Position numbers and translations under genes: made by a program
Shown: piece by piece, positions 48,635-61,264 of the stretch
Numbering within the stretch: position 1 is the stretch's first letter
How the letters are laid out: each line of letters opens with the position of its first letter
From: Rhizophagus irregularis
Lineage: Eukaryota > Glomeromycota > Glomeromycetes > Glomerales > Glomeraceae
Assembly: GCF_026210795.1 (NCBI RefSeq)
Contig: NC_089439.1
Location: 1,302,001 to 1,366,000, forward strand
Direction of reading: 5' to 3'
Length of the DNA stretch: 64,000 bases
The notes under the pieces: generated by a model
What the model saw: the letters and a program-made list of their open reading frames with translations, nothing else
Databases searched by the model: none
What the model was told of the DNA's origin: nothing

Positions 48635-50200
48635 ATAACTTAACATAAATTGGTAATTTTTACAACTCGACGTTGCAATAATAATATTTACAATTTATCA
48701 AGGCAAAATCGACTCTCGAGCAATTAAGAAAAAATATTTTTCAATAAATATCACAAACACTAATTTTACACATTAGAAATAATTACTAAGATATTATCGA
48801 AATTCATGGCTTGTACATTTATGTCTCTTTATTAGGTTAGTTTCAATCGACACTTATATAATACTTAAAGCAACCCTTTACATTAAATTCTTTAATTCCT
48901 TTTTTATCATCTTGATAATTTATCTTTTTAAATCAATAAGCATTAATAACTAACTTGGTATACTTTCCTTGGTGTACAATAATTTACAAACTCGAATAAT
49001 ACGGAAATATCCGAATGAATCCAAATACTTATAAGTTTCACAAAATATTAAAAATCTAAGAAACATCTAAAATAGATTATTTTTTTTCTACTTCCGCGTT
49101 TCATGATAATACTGTATATATGATATGATTTTTTTTTACCAATTTGATAGCGTTTTACAAAAATGTTTATATTCAAATAATTAGTTAACTAGGAAACGGG
49201 AACCCAGAGCGAAAAACTAAAATTTGTGACTTCATTGGGTGACGATCACGTGGCGGACAGAGAAATTCACGTGATCGATTTTTTTTCATAGTGCGTAGAC
49301 ATATATTGTCCTTCGCTTCGCTCCGGACAATAAACTCTTAAAGTTTTAAATTACAACAATTATTGTCTTTCGTTACACGGTGATTATTTACTTCCTTTTT
49401 AGTTAGTCACCTGATCAAAATAAATAATCGTTCTATTTAATAACATTTTAATAGTTCACTCCGTAAAAAAATTTGTTCCGAATTTCTTTCCATTATATCT
49501 GATTTTTAAGTTGAATAAAGTCATTTGTTAAAATATTTAGGTGCATTTCACCGTACCAAAGTCCATTTTTAGAACCATGTCATTTGATCTCATAATAAAA
49601 TAAAAAAATAAATGTTAAATATAATTAATATTTTTAACATTACATTCAAATGATTCACTTTATTTGTTATTTGAATATTCAACAATGGATGAAAATGAAC
49701 CGAGTCATTTGAATTTCATGAATTTATATTAGCTAATTAATAATATGTATAACTAAATAAATCAAAAAGAATGTCTGTATAAATTTGAATTATTTAAAAC
49801 TTTAGAATAATTTTATGCAATCAAAAATAAATAAGGAATGATTTTCATTAATGCGATTAAATTTTACGAACACGGGAGTTGGATAATTTTTTATTTACAT
49901 AGTCATATCCAATTCTGTATCAAAAATTATTAGTTTGTTTATTTAAAATTCGAATTTTTAGTTAATTTTAACAATATTCATTTAACATTTTTATTTATGT
50001 TTTCAAATTACTTAAGAAAAAATTCTTATGTCTGCTGCGCCCGTCTTATGAGATATGATCACAGTATTTATGCAGGTGAACAATAGCAACAATCGTTTAT
50101 TTAATATTCGTTTAACCTCTAAACAAATAACTGAAATGTTACCCGAATAAATATATAACGACATATTAGGATTAAAAAAAACCAGGGAGAATGGGAAATG
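48635..50200. other. No gene seen
   Basis: AT-rich. The only notable item is a short GTGACGATCACGTGG...CACGTGATCG inverted motif at about 49240-49280 (two CACGTG-containing E-box-like sites 30 bp apart). Confidence 0.45.
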
Positions 50201-50202
50201 TG

Positions 50203-50558
50203 TTATGATAAGATTAGAGATGGGCATTGGGTGCATGATACCATGCAAGTGCAGATAATTAATGATAAAGGTGAAATTTGATAAGTCATATTCCGATCTT
50301 TATTATTCAGAGTAAAATTTGACATGAATAAAGACTGATTGGTATTTTTTTTAGGAAAATTTTTATAAGTTTTAATAATTTCTTCAATTCTTTTTACTTT
50401 ATTAGAATACTTTATTAGAAAATAACTTGACACAATCTTTTGTTTCATTACAATTAGGACATAACTTTGAAGCCCTTCTCTTAGTTCTTCCGTTATGGTT
50501 TCTTGAATTAATTTTTTGAGCATACGGAGTGCCACGCATATGACTTCTTTGACGACAT
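50203..50558 (-). pseudogene. Small-family member, broken
   Basis: On the minus strand from ATG 50558 the frame begins MSSKKSY as in the family. A frame change follows, then KLCPNCNETKDCVKLFSNK (the CxxC and VKLFS motifs) in one frame and RIEEIIKTYKNFPKKNTNQSLF and FTLNNKDRNMTYQIS in another. Motif order and spacing match the intact 48383 gene. At least two frameshifts are needed to read it through. Confidence 0.55.
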
Positions 50559-51029
50559 TGAATAGAAATTAACGAGATAATGATACTTTTTTTCTTTATT
50601 TAAAATTTTTTTTTAAGAATTTTTTTGGTGAAGAAATCAATCTATTTAATGACTTATATGACGTATAAATTATTTAGATTACCCAAATTTGTGGTTATTG
50701 AAAACTTTACCAAGTATTTATCGGATGTCAAGAAATTAATATCATTGCCAAGTTCTTGACGTTAATTTTAAATATAAATTATCTATTATTGCATTGTATT
50801 GCCAATTTTGCATTGATGTTATTCCAATTTTCAGAATAACCGTAGAAAGAACTCTATTTTATTGTAAAAGATTTTCCGTCTTATTTTATGTTGTGTTGGC
50901 AATCCCATTCAGGATATGTACAGTATATTCGATCTATTTCTCTATGTTGGTTTGTTATTTTATTCTATGAATATATAATGAGCAATCTTTATATTCATGT
51001 AGAAATGTTTATCAATATATACCATATTA

Positions 51030-51749
51030 GGACCCCGAACAATACTAATATAGGTAGGAGCTGAAGATGCGTCACCATCTTAGTGGCTATCAATATGTTA
51101 GAATTTGGGAATGCGTACAATCATCGAAAAATTTTGATAAGGTTAGAATTTGATTTTGCGTAATTTTGATTGGATTTTAGGATGGTAAGATGTCGGATTT
51201 GCTTATTGTTGGTACATTTTTGGATTTTTTTTTCGAAAAAAAAAATCTTTTCTGTATTGCATACATAATGTTTCATTAGAAATATGGTAAAGAGCGATTG
51301 GCTAAACATAAATACGTTGCTCATATTATTAATGCAAAAAAAAGTAGAATGTATATGTGGGAAAGATCAAATTAAACCGCAGATATGAAGTAGATTATTT
51401 AAATAAACATGTAGCACGTTCAGGGGCATCAGAAATTTCTATTGGTAATATTTTAGGATTAGTAAGATTAGTAGGTAATGAAAAAATATTATTTTGATTA
51501 TTTCGGAAGAGAAGGAATTATTGAAAAGATGATTGAAAAATCTTAATGAAATATACTGATAAAGCTAATAAAAGAGCCAATTAAAATTTTAAAAACTGAC
51601 TTGAAGTTAGAGGATTAGAATGCGTATTTTGTAAAAATTTCAGGGGTTAGGAGCTATAAATGCGTACTGATCATAGTCAAAAGTGCTGCGTACAGCTAAT
51701 AGTAAATTTTTTTCCTGGACCTTACCTATATCAGTATTGTTCGGGGTCC
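51030..51749. mobile_element. Mutator-like (MULE-type) non-autonomous element, 720 bp
   Basis: Terminal inverted repeats of 27 bp begin GGACCCCGAACAATACT and differ at one position. They are bracketed by a perfect 10-bp direct repeat TACCATATTA (51020-51029 and 51750-51759). Target duplications of 9-11 bp are diagnostic of Mutator-like elements. No transposase is present. The interior includes a coding-like scrap on + at about 51347-51480 (ECICGK, then KLNRRYEVDYLNKHVARSGA after a frameshift) that looks like a zinc-finger exon of a host or transposon gene. Confidence 0.8.
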
Positions 51750-52004
51750 TACCATATTACTAAACATTTTGTTATTAAATATTATAGTATTTTCGATAGG
51801 AATCCGGCCTACGTAGTATTACATTTATAATATTAGTTTTCTTATCTAACAATATGTTTTGTATTTTAAATCAATGAAATAAAGAAATAATGATAATATT
51901 CAATTATCAAATATTTAATACATTTTTAATCGAAAGTTTTAACTATCTTTTTTTTTTCGGAAGAATTTGATATTACCTTTAGCAATAATATTATTATTGC
52001 AATT

Positions 52005-52308
52005 CTAAGTTATAAAACTTGCTAACTTTTGTAAATTTTCTAACGTGTAATTTGATAAATCATATTCTAATTTACAAGGAATGTTATTCAATATAAATTT
52101 TGCATTGAATACGGAAAATTTATCGGTCTTTTTTTCGGAAGATTTTTTATAGTAATTATTAACAACTTCTTCGTTCTATTTACTTTTATTAATTGATTAA
52201 TTAGATAATATTTTCAAAACTATAAGTATTATCCGTTATTATTGCGGATTGCAGAAATCTGTAATCAACAAAAATAATTACCGAATTTTTAGGTTTATCA
52301 GCTGACAT
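52005..52308 (-). pseudogene. Small-family member, broken, with longest tail
   Basis: ATG at 52308 starts MSADKPKNS. After a stop and a change of frame, the C-terminal half reads KKTDKFSVFNAKFILNN and then CKLEYDLSNYTLENLQKLASF, stopping at TAG 52005. This half is clean and aligns with FSIFNNAKFTLNNVSCELEYDLS of the 48383 gene, so the family identity is secure. The N-terminal CxxC part is scrambled by indels. Confidence 0.6.
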
Positions 52309-52586
52309 AATTTATATACGTAAGCTAAACGCGTGCCAATAGCAATATAGCTTCATAAAAAAAATACCAATAAAATAATAAGTGACGACCTATTATGACA
52401 TATTATATATTTGAATCATATTGGAAAGTCTCCCGAACAAATAACTTCTTCATTATTTATTAGTAAAAGTATGGTTATGAAGACATTGACAAATTTTAAA
52501 TTGTAGTGAATTGGAAGTAATTTATTTGAATATAACTTTTTATTTTATTTTTACACATATATTCAATAATTTAGTTTATTTCACTA

Positions 52587-53451
52587 GGTTATAAAAGAAA
52601 TTAGGAAAAACCGGATTTTTATCTTAATGAACTTATATGTAAAATACAGAATAGAATAAATAAAACCATTTCTACTTCTACATTAAGCCGTTATTTAAAA
52701 TTCTGTGGCATTACTCGTAAAAAGGTTGAAATCTTTACTCTTTATTTTATGTGTTATATTTTATTTGGTAAATTAAAATTTATTTGATTTTTATTAATTA
52801 ACAAAGGTAGCAAGAGAAAGAGATGAATTATTACGTAGTGCTTTTATTCCTACAATAGGATCACAGTATAGAACAGTTAATATTTGTGGATGAATCTGCT
52901 AAAGACAAGAGAGCTTTAAATAGAGTATACGGATATTCAAGTATAGGATGTAGAATCCAACAAAATACTATCTTTTTACATGGAAAAAGGTACACAATAT
53001 TACCACGTTACCATTTGATGGATATATTGCTGTGGACATTATAGAGGATTCTTGTAATAAAGAAAAATTTATCTAAAGTGGTATGACCGGTAATTTTCCT
53101 TAAAAAATGTTTTTAAATGTAAATTCTTTCTAATAAACTTTATTAGATTCCTCAAATGCATCCATTTCCAGGTTCAAATAGTGTTCTTATGATGGATAAC
53201 GCAAGAATTAACCATAACAATGATTTTATTGATATTGTTCAAGAATTAGGTGTAAAAATTGAATTCTTACCACCTTATTCTCCAAGTTTAAATCCGATCG
53301 AAAGATCTTTTTCCGGTTTAAAATGTGGATAAAAAGAAATCGTTAATTAATGGAAAATTTTACTGATCCTATTCATGCTTTGATGTTAGCATGTGCTCAA
53401 ATTATTTCAGACGATGCAAAAGGATTTTTTTCTAATTCTACTTATATGTAA
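52587..53451 (+). pseudogene. DDE-superfamily (Tc1/IS630-like) transposase relic
   Basis: Segments in order: a helix-turn-helix-like STLSRYLKFCGITRKK, then (after an intron-like gap ending AACAAAG) VARERDELLRSAFIP, VDESAKDKRALNRVYGY with the first catalytic Asp, IAVDIIEDS, MDNARI with the second Asp, and FLPPYSPSLNPIERSF with the catalytic Glu. It ends KGFFSNSTYM then TAA at 53449. All three DDE positions are still present, but several frameshifts and a TAA/TGA disrupt the frame. A second AT-rich intron-like segment lies at about 53085-53147. No flanking terminal repeats found. Confidence 0.75.
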
Positions 53452-53593
53452 GATTTATAATAAATAAAGTTTATTATAAAAAATGATTATAAAATTACAG
53501 ACGCTTTGTTCAATTTTATTGTTCTAACAAAATATTATCAAAAATCGAAAATATTACAAAAAAAGAGTTTTTTATGTCCAATTTTTGTAATGC

Positions 53594-55070
53594 CTAAACT
53601 AGAAACTCCTCATCTCCTAATTCAGGAATATTCTGAACTTCAATACGCTGATCTGAAAAATTTTTCAAATATACTGAAAATACTTTATCACCGAATTTTT
53701 TATCTAAATTTTCAAAAAAATCTTGAATAGAAATATTTTCTTTTACATTTATGTGAGTATTATTTACGTTAACATTAGTATTGGTTGCAACTAAAGTCGG
53801 AGTAATAATTTTGATACATATTTGGAGCATAATATTGATATACGTGATTTGAATGATAAGGTGATGGATAAATAACTTGTGATCCGCTTGGATTGACTTG
53901 AATATGCTGAGAAGGAATGCTTTTTTTTTATCAAACACAAATATTTGATAAGTCGGAGGTTTGTCTATGGTAGTAAAACCTTTAATCTAGTGTAATTATG
54001 TATAGATATTAATTAATTTAATAAAAGTCACGCGTTTTGAAATAAAAAAAAAATTTGCAATAAATACTTACTATTTCTGTTGACCAAAGCTCTAAATGCG
54101 CGCACGTTAGTTTTTTATGCATTCCATCTTTTATAATACAAGGAAATTGATATAAGAAACAATGATATTTTTCACGTAATTCTGTAATAATTTGAGCTTT
54201 TTTATTTGTTCCAGAATTGACCCTACCCTATATGACTAATATGAGAAAAGTTTCGAAAGACTTAATGGTCTCGCTCGTTTACTCGTCTAAACACTCCTGA
54301 AAATAGATACGCAAATATACTAATAAAAATTAATTTTTTAAAATCATTTTATTTTTGTTAATAAATATATTTATTTATTTTTTTTTAAAAAAAATTATTT
54401 TTAAAAGGAACAGGTTATGAGAATCATCAGGATCTAAAGTCTTTGGTGTTTTAGTTTTTACTTTTTTGAAATCAATAATTTCAGCATCAACAGATTCGGA
54501 ATCTGATGTCTATAATAAATAAAATAAAAAATTTATTAGTAAGTAAAATGTATTATAGCGAAATCAATAATTAGCTAAATCTATTATTACCTTTTGTCTT
54601 TTGATCACTATCTTTTCTTCTTTTTTTTTAACGTGATTTCTTTCATTGTAATATAAACAGACATAGATTTTTTGTGATTATAAATATATTTATAAATTCT
54701 TTAAAATCGCCATCATCTTCCAAATGAGTTCCTGGACCTTCAATTGAGTTATCTCCTACATGCTGAAACCTCCAATGATGATAAAAAATCTTCAAATTCT
54801 TTCTCTTGAATTGTAACCCATTTAGCTGGAAGTAAACTACCATTCTTTTTTTTTTACAATTAGTTTAAATTTAAATTCTTCAATAGATAGAGTAGATTCT
54901 GCACTCTTTATTAGTTTGCTTTGTCTATCATATGCACTATTACATTTTACACAAAGTAACAATGAAAATTTTGACTAAAGTTTGAATTATAACCATAAAT
55001 TTCGTCTTTAGTCTTTAAACAAAGTTGTTGTGATTCACATGTCTTTTTTGAATCAAATCTTCAGAAAAAA
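53594..55070 (-). pseudogene. Decayed gene with SAM-like C-terminal segment
   Basis: Minus-strand coding segments, 5' to 3': YDRQSKLIKSAESTLSIEEF (about 54930-54870), WRFQHVGDNSIEGPGTHLED (about 54770-54710), a Ser/Asp-rich piece (about 54510-54430), KKAQIITELREKYHCFLYQF then LELWSTEI (about 54220-54080), PPTYQIF (about 53955), and finally SIQDFFENLDKKFGDKVFSV followed by NIPELGDEEFLV. The last piece resembles SAM-like helical tails. The pieces are co-linear and separated by intron-sized gaps, but frames shift within two of them, so the gene appears dead. It belongs to a family I recall from arbuscular mycorrhizal fungi with no assigned function. Confidence 0.45.
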
Positions 55071-55816
55071 AAAGTTTTTTCAGGTGTTTTTTCTAATTTA
55101 TTGGTTTATTGATACATTCGCATATTATCTATATTGCTATGCAACCATAGAAAGTGCTTGGCAAGTAATTTTGGGATCTCACTGAAGTTTCTTCCATTCT
55201 TTATTACTCGCGTAAAGAATAATGACGCGTTTTGATAGTAGGATAAATACTCCACTGCTCCTTAATTTTATTGTACAACCCAAAAACTCGGTATACAAAA
55301 ATAATCGAAATAATCGGAATTGTTTTTAACACGGGATTATTTTTTGTTGTTGTTGTTTATCTATTAATTTTTTTTTTTATATAATTAAGGGCTAAAGTTT
55401 CACCTAAAAAAACCAATTTTCCGTAAAACACAAACTTATTCTTCTTTGAATATTTCGTGCATTATTTAATATCCATTGAACAGGTATATACAGTATAGAT
55501 TTAAATTTTGATCGTACAAATTTTTAAATAAATGAATACGTATTTCTTTATAAAATGATATTAATACTATATAACCGTACAACTCGTCACGTTAATGGAA
55601 TAAGTTTTAGCTTAAATAATGATAGATCCGATCTATCGATATCAGGTAGAATTTATAGGTATTACTGATTTAGATAGTTAAATACTGGAGATATAAAACG
55701 TCTGAGTCTGATGTACTTGTATCACTGTGCAAATGAAATAAAACCCTATTTTTATAGCAACCCATATATTTAACAGATAATAAGTTTTGATCCTACTTTT
55801 TTTTACTTTCGTTATA

Positions 55817-56008
55817 ATGTCATCAAAAAATCATGATCAAAAAACGTGATGCTATCTAACTTTTTTCTAGCAAAGTAAATAAATTAGAAGGAATTAAATT
55901 ATAATTTTATAAAAATCCCATAAAAAAGAATAAGAATAATCAATTTTCTATCTTCAACGCAAAATTTACTTTAAAAAATACCTTTAGCGAATTAGAATAA
56001 AATTTTTT
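55817..56008 (+). pseudogene. Small-family member, truncated duplicate
   Basis: It starts ATGTCATCAAAAAATCATG as the intact gene does. The CxxC region is deleted, it hits TGA after about 10 codons, and it continues as a recognisable nucleotide copy (AAAGTAAATAAATTAGAAGG, AATAATCAATTTTCTATCTT) with several indels. The upstream DNA is co-duplicated. Confidence 0.7.
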
Positions 56009-56270
56009 AAAAAACTTACACTTGCACTAAAAATTTATAAGAAATATTAGTGAAGATTTTATTCAAATTATGGGACAAACTAACAAATTATTAATTTTGA
56101 TTGATGATTATATCTTTATAAATGAATAATTTTATGTGATATATGATGTATATTAATTATCTGGTAAAAAAAAACATACATACAGTACATAATTTATAAA
56201 TAATTTACACAAAAATAAATTAACAATATTATGAAACTAAATTTTGATGTATACACTTCTAATATGGATA

Positions 56271-58505
56271 TTAGTTCTTATCTTCTAGTTCATTCAATTT
56301 TTGAGCCTCCTCTAACAACCATGCAATATGACCAAGAACTTTTTTAACCCGATTTTCCATATCTTCATCTCCATATATAATGACCACTGGTTTTGATAGT
56401 TTAAACTTGGGTTTTCTTTCATTATCTAGTGAACACTCCAAAAAAAACCATTTTTCAGAATCAGTTATAATACCAAAAACCTTTTTCTTACTACTTGATA
56501 AAGCTGATTCACATTGAACTGCATTCTGAGCAACACCTTGTTGAAAATCTTTATCTTTAACTTCAGTAATACCAATTATTCTAGAAGTCTGAACTTGAAT
56601 TAAAGCAAAGTCTACAGGTCCATGACCATTTAAACCTGAGACATTTTTTTCTGGACAAATCTTAAATTTATCCTCAAAAAGATTTGCAATAGCTACAAGA
56701 TATGAACAAACATACTGACTTTTTGATGCTTCATTTCCTATAGGAATAGCTTTGAAACGAAAATTTAAATCAGTCATAAGATGTTTAATTATCACTTGTG
56801 ACTTTTCATCATTCAAATCTATGAATCCACAATTAAAAAGAGAAAACACTGATAATGATGGATCACTATCTTCACTAAGCTTATATAGCCAACATACTCT
56901 TGGAAAAGTCCAAGAGGAAAAGGATATTGATGTTTCTATAAATACAGTGAATTTGAGGCTGTTTTTTGATACAAATAATTGAAGCATATTTTGAAACTCT
57001 AAGTCACTTTTAGGAGAATATTTTTCATCATTGCATGAAAAGGCAAGTGTTGCAACATCTTTCTGAAGTTCAGGAGATTGATATAAAGCAAATATAAATT
57101 CTTTAAGGTCTTTAAGAGTTACTTGTTCTATATTTGCAATCCACTTGGATGCCTTTGTACGTTTTGGATTAACTATGATATTGAATTCTACAATCATAAA
57201 TTATATATAAATCAGTGTTTGATTACAAACTTTCTTTAATATAACTAACATACCATATATAGACTTCTTAAGTAATAATTTCTGCAATTCTGCTACTTTA
57301 TTTATCAACTCCAATTCTGTCAACTCTAACTCTTGCCTAGTTTTAGTAGTTTCTGGTAAAGATACAATAATATGAATATGTTCATCAACAGGGTCTTTAA
57401 TAAAATACTTGCTTATTTTTTTTGTTGCAAGAAGTTCTTTATTTTTATATAATTGAAGATTAACTAACTCATCATAGTGTTCATCAGGAATTTCAACCTG
57501 CCAGAGTTTAAGTTGATCAGGATCAATACCAGCAAAATCATTATATTTTTCTTTTTGAATCAAACTCTTAAGCTCACTAATGGTTTTATTCTTATTAATA
57601 TTGATAGAAAAGGCATTATTAACATTTCCCTGAACCATGCAAAAGAGAGTAATAGTAGATCGACTCTTTTTTGATTGTGGGCTGAGATTTTCCTTTTCCT
57701 CTTCAAATTTTCGCTTTACAGAATCCTTCTATAATAAAATTTGTTAACAAATTATATAATCGCCAAACAAGTTTTATAATTTATTATATTATACTGACTA
57801 ACCTTATTTAGTTCTGTAATCACCTCCTTCCAGTAAATTTCTAATTCTTTTGCATAACGTGTTTGTTCTTTATTTACCTGTTATAAGAAAGATTATTAGC
57901 TGTGCGTATTAACTTTTATTTATGATAAAAGAAGGTACATAGCCTGTTCCTCCTCCAGAACAAGCAGACTTTTACCAATACAAATTTCAGACACCTGAAT
58001 TAAGAACTTGGATTGGGTACCAAGTGTTTTAATCCAGATCCAAAGTCAGGATGCATTAGATAAGAAGTTACTCTCTCTTTTTACAAAGTTTGAGTACCCA
58101 AATTAAGAACTTGGATTGGTTACCAAGTGTGTTAACTCAGCTTCTAAGTCAGGATGCATTAGACTAAGGATTTGCCCTCTTTTTGCTAAATAAAAAACGC
58201 ACCTTTTCTTCTATAGCATTGTAAATTTCTTGATTAATGATTAGTTTTCTTGCTTCCTTTAAAAAGCTGTTCATCCAAAAATTGTTAAGTTTCTTCCATT
58301 TGTTTGAAGATGATGAAGCAATAATATCATCATGGTGAAAGAGCAAAAACCCATGATATGACCAATTTTCTTGGCAATTTTCTCGTTCCTTCAAGTAAGA
58401 TGTAATAGCTAGAAGTAAAAGGAAAGTTAGTAGAATTAGAATATACTTTAACTGAGGAAAATTTTACTTACTCTTATATCCAGGATATTGTTCACTTGTA
58501 CTCAT
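56271..58505 (-). CDS. Crinkler (CRN) protein with PD-(D/E)xK nuclease-like C-terminus
   Basis: Five exons: 58472-58505, 58203-58408, 57803-57877, 57254-57728 and 56271-57187. Introns have GTAAGT, GTGCGT, GTTAGT and GTATGT donors and CTAG/CAG/TAG acceptors; the first has a TACTAAC branch point. Total 568 residues in frame. Residues 1-105 are a helical extension. KRKFEEEKENLSPQSKKSR (110-128) resembles a bipartite nuclear signal. Residues 129-228 are the CRN ubiquitin-like header (ITLFC, LKLWQVEIP, KKISKYF, EHIHIIV). After a Leu-rich coiled coil, the C-terminal domain shows D456...E472-V-K474...Q480, the PD-(D/E)xK pattern. CRN proteins are intracellular or host-nuclear effectors or conflict proteins. 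There is no signal peptide. Regulation not visible. Confidence 0.85.
57998..58190. repeat. Tandem duplication inside CRN intron 2
   Basis: Two copies of about 100 bp, starting near 57998 and 58101, share AATTAAGAACTTGGATTGG, TACCAAGTGT, AAGTCAGGATGCATTAGA and CTCT(T)TTT blocks in order. They account for most of the unusual length (325 nt) of this intron, the others being 63-74 nt. Confidence 0.75.
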
Positions 58506-61264
58506 AATTATTTTATTAAATACTTTGTTGAATTTAGAAAAATTTTTTTAATAAACAAAAAAAAAAAAAAGATGAACAAAAAATATCCTAACATACAGGG
58601 ATCTTAAATACAAAAAGATACTTATATGTAATATGACTTGAAATGACATATCCAGTGTAAAAAAAAATTTAGCATGTGTAATTTTAATAAATGACTTGGT
58701 GTTTGTCAGTCCAACTATCATTGCATAAAAAATTTGTCAATCTGACCAAAGGATAGAATAAAAAATTTTTGCAGTGACTCATTATAATTATATAAATAAA
58801 TATTGATAATAAATTTTAATTAATATTATCATTAGTATATGTAAAATGTGTAAAATGTGTGTAATTTCGTATATGAAATTTTGCAGTAATATTAATAACA
58901 TTTTTATTGAACATTTATTAAAATTCCAATCATTATTATGCGAAAGAAAATTGCATAAATAAAATAATTGGTAATAATGACATGTTACATATCATGCAAA
59001 TACAATTATCATTTGAGTCATGTGATTTTAATGCTGGCCGAATATCTAATAATTTTGGTTTGCATTAGCTATTTACTAATTTTAGTCTGCTATAATTTCA
59101 AACTTTACTTAGTAAATGACAAATGACATACTTCATGTCTACTTAGACATTGTTCATAGCCTTGAATACAAGTATGACATAGAAATTCAATGTAAGTCAT
59201 TATCTGTAATATGATTTCATTATTAGTAATATTAAGATTGTTGTTATTAGTAACTAATTATATAAAATATAAAAATAATGAATATTTTAACAAATGTTAA
59301 GCTGTAACGTTTAATATTCTTTCAATCACTTCTGTTTTATTCTGCAGTTTCAAAGATTCATTATCAATAATTATTTGCTTTAGAAATTTATGTTCTTTAT
59401 TTGGCCATATTATAATGAATGTTGTAATCTATTAAAGCATTAGCTCTTCAATTTAAATTCTTATTAACCATAATTGATTAATTAAGGAATTTTAAAAATA
59501 ATTTTACATTAAGCCATACAAACTTGATTTTATGGTTTTCATAATATAAAAATTTCATCAATAACCCGGCAACCTGGCTTTTAATTTTTTTTTTTCAAAA
59601 ATTTTATATGCGAAATTTTTTTTCAATTTTTAAAAAATTCTCACCCGGCATAGTAATAATATAAAAAATTTTTTTTTTAAGACTTAACTAAACTGACCCG
59701 GCCGGACTATGAAAACCATTTTTACCACTTTGTGTCGCCTAATAACTAATATATTTTGTGTGATTTTATTAGTATAAATTAAAATATAATATAAATAATT
59801 TTTTATTTAAATAGAATAAAATATAAAATAAATAATTTTTTATTTAAATAGAATAAAATATAAAAAAATAATTTTAATATTGTTACTTATATTATTTACT
59901 TTTTCTGAAACTTCTTTATGTATTATTTATTTTTGCTAAATTTTTTAATCATTTTTTTGATTCGAATCAAAAAATAAATCTTTTTAATTAGTGGTTATTT
60001 TTTATTAATACGTTGAATAATGCTAATAAAAAAAACTTTTTAGCTACTAATTTTTATTTTTCATTTTTTTATTGTAATTTCTTTGTTATCTCCATCCTCT
60101 AATATAAATTTTTAATTATATATAAAATATTTAAAAGAAAGATGAGCCTGTAACAGAAAAAGGAAAAAACCTATAAGTATAAGTTTATAGAGCAGTGTAT
60201 TGGTATAAATTAATCTTGTTGCAACATAACAGGCTACAGCTAATATATTTTAGTGGTAAACTTAAATTTGTATATTTGAATATATTGAATTTATTTTACT
60301 TATATTTATTAACATAAATACATAAATTTGTAATATCAAATTATTTGAATTGAAATTCCTAATAAATTTATCATATTATAGGAAGTTATCAAGTTTACAA
60401 GTTAAAAATAAGATGAATCGTGAAGAAAACATGAAACAATCAATATATTGATTAATAGGATATCGCTAATTATCGTTTATTAGAATTTCATCTTATATTC
60501 GTTTTATACATTGTGTTCGAATTTCTTTTTCAATTATATTTTCATTATTTAAATTCATTAATTAATGTTAATTGAATGAAACCTTAGAAATTTTATTATG
60601 GGCGAACATTCAAGAAGAATAAATTATTGCTGCAATTAGATTTAATATTCAAAATAATTAAAAGTGACATGAGTTTAGACAACAAACTATACTTGCTGAT
60701 AAATTTTTTACAAAAGATGAAAAATCAGAATAATAAACCAACTTAAATAAAAAATTATAACTACTTTAAATCTTAATAATAAAGAAACAAAAAGAATTTA
60801 TGAAATTATCAAATTGAATGTTTAATTATGGAGTATTGTGTTCAAAAAAATTATAAAAACTGATTTTCAACTGAAATAACAATATTAATAATTTTATACA
60901 AAAATGTCAAGTGAAACCAATTTTATCAGAGAATATTTAGCTAAATCAAACATTTTACAAGAGATTTGCTTGTAATCAAAGAAAGATAGTAATAGACCAT
61001 TATCTATTTATTATGCACTTTCTGCTTAGTATAGTTTTGATTACACAGGTTTGCGGTAAAGAAAAGTTAGTTTATAATCCTGGCTCCTATGTTTGGGTGT
61101 GACAGTAGGGACCAACTGATATCCTTACCAAAATTAGGGTCAATTTGATCCTTATCGTCCATCATGAATCTTTAGTAATTTACACAAATGATAAATAGTT
61201 CGTAATATACAGTAGATCACAAAAAAATCATATTTCATATATTTTATTCAATAATATAAATATA
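58506..61264. other. Intergenic between CRN and aldehyde dehydrogenase genes
   Basis: No gene seen in about 2.7 kb of very AT-rich DNA. It includes the CRN upstream region and a small MITE-like inverted repeat at 59532-59719, listed separately. Confidence 0.5.
59532..59719. mobile_element. Small MITE-like element, 188 bp
   Basis: ATGGTTTTCATA at the left and its exact complement TATGAAAACCAT at the right form 12-bp inverted repeats around a body with two CCCGGC motifs. TTTT flanks both sides, which may be a target duplication or chance in AT-rich DNA. Confidence 0.4.
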
